From the NCBI GenBank assembly GCA_031002005.1, contig JARYHS010008074.1, forward strand, positions 349,890,932 through 349,954,931: a stretch of DNA of 64,000 bases, read 5' to 3'. Made by a program: the position numbers and the translations under genes. The notes under the pieces are model-generated. The model made no database searches. It was not told the DNA's origin and was given only the letters and a program-made list of their open reading frames with translations. Every line of letters starts with the position of its first letter. The first letter of the stretch is position 1. This document shows, in pieces, positions 59,700 through 64,000 of this stretch. Source of the DNA: Vandiemenella viatica. Taxonomy: Eukaryota; Arthropoda; Insecta; Orthoptera; Morabidae.

Positions 59700-62100
59700 T
59701 AAGGAAATTATTTAATTATCTCAAACTTGCACCTTCCTTGCCTTGTACGATGCAAATAGATTAATAACATTTTCGAAATCTGTTTCTTCGGTTTCTTCTC
59801 GATATATACTGAGCAAAACTTCTTGGCTCGTTGTATCTCTCAAATACGAAAGTATTAGTTTTAGCTTACTGAAATACAGCTCGCAACTTGCGATGCATAT
59901 TGCAATCGTAAGTATAATCTGAACTGAAATGCGCAAATCCGGAATAAAACACTCTCATCTCCGTACTGAACTATGAATTCAAGAAGCTCTTCAGATGTCT
60001 TTATGGTTACACTTTTTTGTGGATAACACTATTCGAACATCCAATATTTCTTCGTATAACTATTTAAGAACAGAAATCTAAAAAAAAAAAAATCAGTCAG
60101 TGTTGTAACATAGTTTTTTAATATCTAGGAGAAATTCAAATCTGGCGTCGTTTTCATGCAGAAGATTGAACGTTTCCTTCATTTCAAACGCAATATAATC
60201 CAGCTATCCCTTCAGAACTCGTTCTGTTCCTTCCTTAGCAGTAAACCAGCATCTTTCAACCTCTGTTTCATATGTAAAGCGAGCTAGGAGGCTTTTATAT
60301 CTAAGACAGCACCATGAAAATTCGTGCTAGGATCCTGGGTTCGCTTTTGAACACTGTGAATATGAGCGAATACATCATTCAAAAATCCTAAGTCGGAAAA
60401 TTGTAGGACCACAAACGATTATATATAGATGTCTTGCTTCACTTCTTGTTCCACTAGTTTGATTGCCATCGTCTGTCATGTCTTGGAGAACTTTCAGAAT
60501 ATCTTCAATGTATATGTTAACTGACTTAACTGCTTCCATCCCTGCACTCCAACTTTCAGACTCTGATTTTACAATCACAGGCAAGGAGTTCTTGTGATAT
60601 TTCACACCGCAGAGTGGAACAAGGAAAGACTACACAAATAGTTTAAAAAACGAGACGATTATAGTATCCTGCTTGGCTGCAAGTACACCAACCAATTTGA
60701 GTATATGAATACCGTAATTCACAAATATCGCCAGATTATTATTTTTGCTTATTCTTTTGTGCAGGGCCGGATTAAGACAGCACGAGGCCCGAGGCCCGTA
60801 GCAAATGTGAAGAAGAGGCCCCAAATGTCTGCTGTCCAAGGGAAAATTGTAGAGTAAAAAAAAAAAAAAAAAGTCGCCGGCTAGCCTAGGTGCGGGCCCC
60901 CCCCTGGGAGACGCGAGGCCCCCTAGGAGGCGCGAGGCCCGTAGCATTTGCTACCCTCCTGCTACGTGGTTAATGCGGTACTGCTTTTGTGAACTCCAGT
61001 TCAGTGACCAGCCATCACAGCATCGCTGTCATAACACAATCCTTTTTAGCCACACCGTCTGTCTCAAACTGTTTAAGGATTTCATCAACTAAGCTTCCAG
61101 CTGGATGATCCGAGAAAGGACGCTTTAAAGCGTAATCATTTCCTATCAACTTCTACGTATCTCACTACGTCTGAAATCTTCTCACGATGTAAAAGGTCAG
61201 AAGTCATTATTTTCGAATGTTTCGCAATAATCTTTGGCAAACAGTGGTTGACATCAGATAAATGAATTCATTTTGAACATGAGACGAGAAGTACTATGGG
61301 GTTATAGGCTGATTTTTAACTTAAGTAAGATGTTTATTTCATGATGGGATCAAATATGTCCAGAAGCTTTGTTCATCTAAAAAAATTACCAACGGTATGG
61401 GATCTGGATCTATCGCATGCACTCAATGACTCTCTGTGACCTCGTAATGCAAGATTTTGAATGGTAAGCAATTTGGTGCAGTGAAAGATTCTCTTTATTA
61501 CGTTACGCCATTTTTGTTTTTCTGTATCGATCTAGGTCTAAAATTCGGCGTCAATATTCCCTCTATTTGCTGCAAAATTTCTTTCAGTTTCTTCCCATTG
61601 GGTGAAGCACTCACCATGATTCTTCGCATGTTAATGGACAGTGAGCCATTCACGTATAACAGATACAAAAAGCATTTTTTTTTAGTCAGAGAATAGACTA
61701 GCCATGAGCAAGTCACTTCTCCACAGTGATTTCGTAATGTCTTCTTAAACAACTTTTGTTATACAAAGGTTGTTTGTAGGTAGGAAATGATCCTCAGTAT
61801 TTTCAAAATATTTTGAACCCATTTCAATTATTTCTGTTTTCAAACCATCTGTCAGAAATCATTTCCCGGTAATCTTATCAAAGTTCAGAAGTCCAATATA
61901 ATGCTGTATTCTTACTTCTGGTATGGCTTTTTTTAACATCTTCCTCCGTATCACCCCCTCCTCCCCCCCCACCATGTATTTCTCCTACTAAATTACAAAT
62001 GTTTTCTTCAAATTCTTCAGTAATCTTAGAACTGGTAGCCTCACTGTTATTAATTCCGTCACACTCAAAATTATCCAAAGTTACTTCCTCTTCGTCTTGT
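59700..62100 (-). pseudogene. hAT transposase remnant
   Basis: The C-terminal dimerisation domain is clear at 59721-59936: IASCELYFSKLKLILSYLRD and DFENVINLFASYKARKV. Upstream pieces include DDGNQTSGTRSEARHL (about 60375-60605) and an acidic N-terminal region with a Gly run (61878-62078). Frames change many times and a MITE interrupts the gene at 60762, so it cannot be expressed as a protein. It belongs to the same broad TTF-type hAT group as 10682-12847 but is not a copy of it. Confidence 0.75.
60762..60983. mobile_element. Nested hAT MITE, 222 bp
   Basis: The left end is CAGGGCCGGATTAAG and the right end, reverse complemented, CAGTACCGCATTAAC. The 8-bp TSD CTTTTGTG is at 60754-60761 and 60984-60991. 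The interior has repeated CGAGGCCC motifs and an A tract. It lies inside the hAT element at 59551-63403. Confidence 0.95.
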
Positions 62101-62368
62101 GCTAAATCAGTGTTGGATACCTTGGATTTTTATTGTACATGTTGAGGTAGGCAATAGCGGACTTCTTGAAGTAGGTACTTACAGAATTTTTGTGTTACTT
62201 AATCCTGCAATTTTCCTTTATTTTTTTCGTCCCTCATCGCCATTCTCTTGTTTCTTTGAAAACAGTTAGTTCATATTGTGTTGATCTTATCGTGAAATGA
62301 GTGCTGTATGTACTGTATTTTTTTCCTTTTCTTTAGCAATTTACTAGGATTCTCAACAACTTATTATT

Positions 62369-62369
<1 letters not shown>

Positions 62370-62422
<53 letters not shown>
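62370..62422. repeat. Poly-T tract (53 bases)
   Basis: An uninterrupted T run within the hAT element. It could be the tail of a minus-strand retroposon whose body is not recognised, or a replication-slippage expansion. Confidence 0.9.
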
Positions 62423-62423
<1 letters not shown>

Positions 62424-63449
62424 GGAGCGAATATTTTCTATCTTCAGTAGTTTACCCGAACCACTAGGATTCCACATCAGGTTTCCGAATGGAAAACACT
62501 ATATTGTCACCAGACTCTAGAAGATTCCAAATTTTCAGCCTAATACAATATTTAGAAGTGAGTGAAAACTGAGTTGCCAGATTTGCCTCAAAGTTACCTA
62601 GATTAACTTATAAATAACTATGTATTTACTAAGCTAGTAAAAGTGTCTTAAAAATGCTAAACAACCACACTCAAAGTCTCTGAAAGCGTCCCCTGAGCAG
62701 GTACCTGCATCGGTCCGTAAACCAAATAAAATGTGTTTTATGGTACCTACTAACTATATTTAGGTTTTAGCGTGTTGTGTACTTATGTTATTAATTATTA
62801 CGGTATTCAAATGAATTTCACTGTAAATAAACACAGTTGGATTCGAGATCATGTCACTTACGAATGTTTATATCTCGCGTATTATCTATTGTAGAAAATA
62901 GAATTTCAGTAGATTAATGTATGTGCGTCACTTATTTTTGTTCAAAGCACTGTCTTTGACTGTAATTTAACTTATTATATCGAGTAACTTGACGTTCGCT
63001 AGCGACAAATGCAATACAAATAAAATGCACAATTGCGCCACGCCAATAATATCAGCAATTAGCCAATGGAGAAAGTATGGCAGTATTATATCCCTAGATC
63101 AAAACTTGCCAGATTAGGCGCGGGGCAGGGGCCGCTACTATTGGCCCATTCAAAGACACATGAACAGAGCACGTAATATATCTTCCGTGTTCCGATTACC
63201 AAAAACTTATACGATTCGCTGTTTACTTACTCCCTGTAGCTGGTTCTCGATAGCTCACCAGCAATGCGCTGGAATATTTGAATATGTATTATATTGTTGG
63301 TTTATTTTGATTTTTAAGTTGACTAATTTGCCAATTTTTGCGCCCCCCTTTCAGCGGCGCCCAGGGCACGTGCCCTACCTGCCCCACCCTAGGTACGCCA
63401 CTGGTTGCAGAGTCACTACATGAAAGCACACTACTCTGGTTCATACCGA

Positions 63450-63625
63450 GTTTGGGGCTGAGCGGCAACACTGGTGACTGGCATTCGGCAGTACGCGGAT
63501 TCAAATCCCCGCTAGGCCATTCTGATATAGGCCATGGCGGAATTCCTTCCCCTTCCTTGTCTCCATCTTCTCCGGGCGTTAATGACATAGAAGTAGACGA
63601 GGCGTAAAGATCGAAGCAAAAAGGA
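63450..63625 (+). mobile_element. tRNA-derived SINE, internally deleted
   Basis: Head GAGTTTGGGGCTGAGCGGCA, box B GATTCAAATCCCCGC, then directly GCCATGGCGGAATTCCTTCC and a tail ending GACGAGGCGTAAAG. The middle body is missing. Confidence 0.75.
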
Positions 63626-64000
63626 TTTGGTAATTTCTTATTCATTCCAGTCCCAAGGAAGGACTGTCATTGGAATAATGCTTTGTTATAGGAGTTCACT
63701 GTCGGACAGCTAGAACTGTATTTCCTCAGATTTGCCCCGTCATTTCAGCTTGTACAAATAGTTGGCTGTCCGCTGTGGTTTTATAGTAAATGTAACTATT
63801 TCAGCGACAAATGTCCTATACGGATTAAATGAGAATAGATTAATAAAATATGCTCTTTGGAAAACAAACGTTAATGGTGATGAGGAAATCGAAAACAATG
63901 AGAGTGGAGATAAAATTGTGCCGGATATAAACTTTGCATGAGAAGAGGCCTACGTGATCAGAGAAAGGAATAAAACATCTATAGTGGTTTATTACGACGA
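63626..64000. other. No recognised gene
   Basis: Only short open frames to the window end. Confidence 0.45.

Larger units (their letters stand above)
59551..63403 (-). mobile_element. hAT element with 8-bp TSD
   Basis: The left end is CAGGGGCGTACCAACC and the right end, reverse complemented, CAGTGGCGTACCTAGG. Both are flanked by GTTGCAGA (59543-59550 and 63404-63411). Length is 3853 bp including a nested 222-bp MITE. The transposase lies on the minus strand and is degraded. A T53 tract is present at 62370-62422. Confidence 0.95.

Noticed and set aside
62308..62520. Open frame containing a long Phe run
   Set aside because: It is the translation of the T53 tract within a hAT element, not a protein.

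Overview
The window looks like intergenic DNA from a large, transposon-rich invertebrate genome, most likely an insect and plausibly a polyneopteran such as a grasshopper. Reasons: AT-rich non-coding sequence, no operons or bacterial signals, and a dense mixture of tRNA-derived SINEs, RTE-type and CR1-type LINEs, Tc1/mariner elements, and hAT elements with 8-bp target-site duplications (TSDs). I recognise no host protein-coding gene. Every coding similarity I can name is a transposase or reverse transcriptase, and all are interrupted by stops or frameshifts.

Layout. Positions 1-4219 and 6991-11222 are near-identical copies of one block (MITE, LINE fragment, CR1 fragment, hAT 3' half) on either side of an exactly 1000-base N gap at 4632-5631. 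This may be a false haplotype duplication. Only the second copy runs on into the complete hAT transposase pseudogene (10682-12847). A full-length RTE LINE at 14399-18736 has an 11-bp TSD and is itself split by a 992-bp insertion with a 9-bp TSD. A complete Tc1 element lies at 19691-21110. From 22 to 34 kb there are SINEs, a CpG-rich patch, a Tc1 remnant and a 188-bp satellite (28470-29712) invaded by a hAT MITE.

From 33.9 to 37.3 kb there is a head-to-head SINE pair, a 783-bp hAT-type element with TSD and a CR1 3' end. The most striking structure is a 7.1-kb palindrome (39494-46591): arms of 3.3 and 3.0 kb around a 714-bp loop, with outer ends like Tc1 termini flanked by TA. A SINE with an 11-bp TSD sits in one arm only, and the other arm preserves the empty site. 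Further right are scattered SINEs, a two-phase tandem array (53905-55790), a foldback-like element (56290-56981), a mariner fragment, and a 3.85-kb hAT element (59551-63403) with perfect TSD that contains a nested 222-bp hAT MITE with its own TSD.

The features do not act together as a pathway; they record layered transposition. I found no convincing new biological system. The strongest leads are the palindrome, the compensating stem changes in the SINE tails, the 992-bp insertion of uncertain class, and the D-32-E spacing of the Tc1 transposase. Boundaries without a TSD are approximate.
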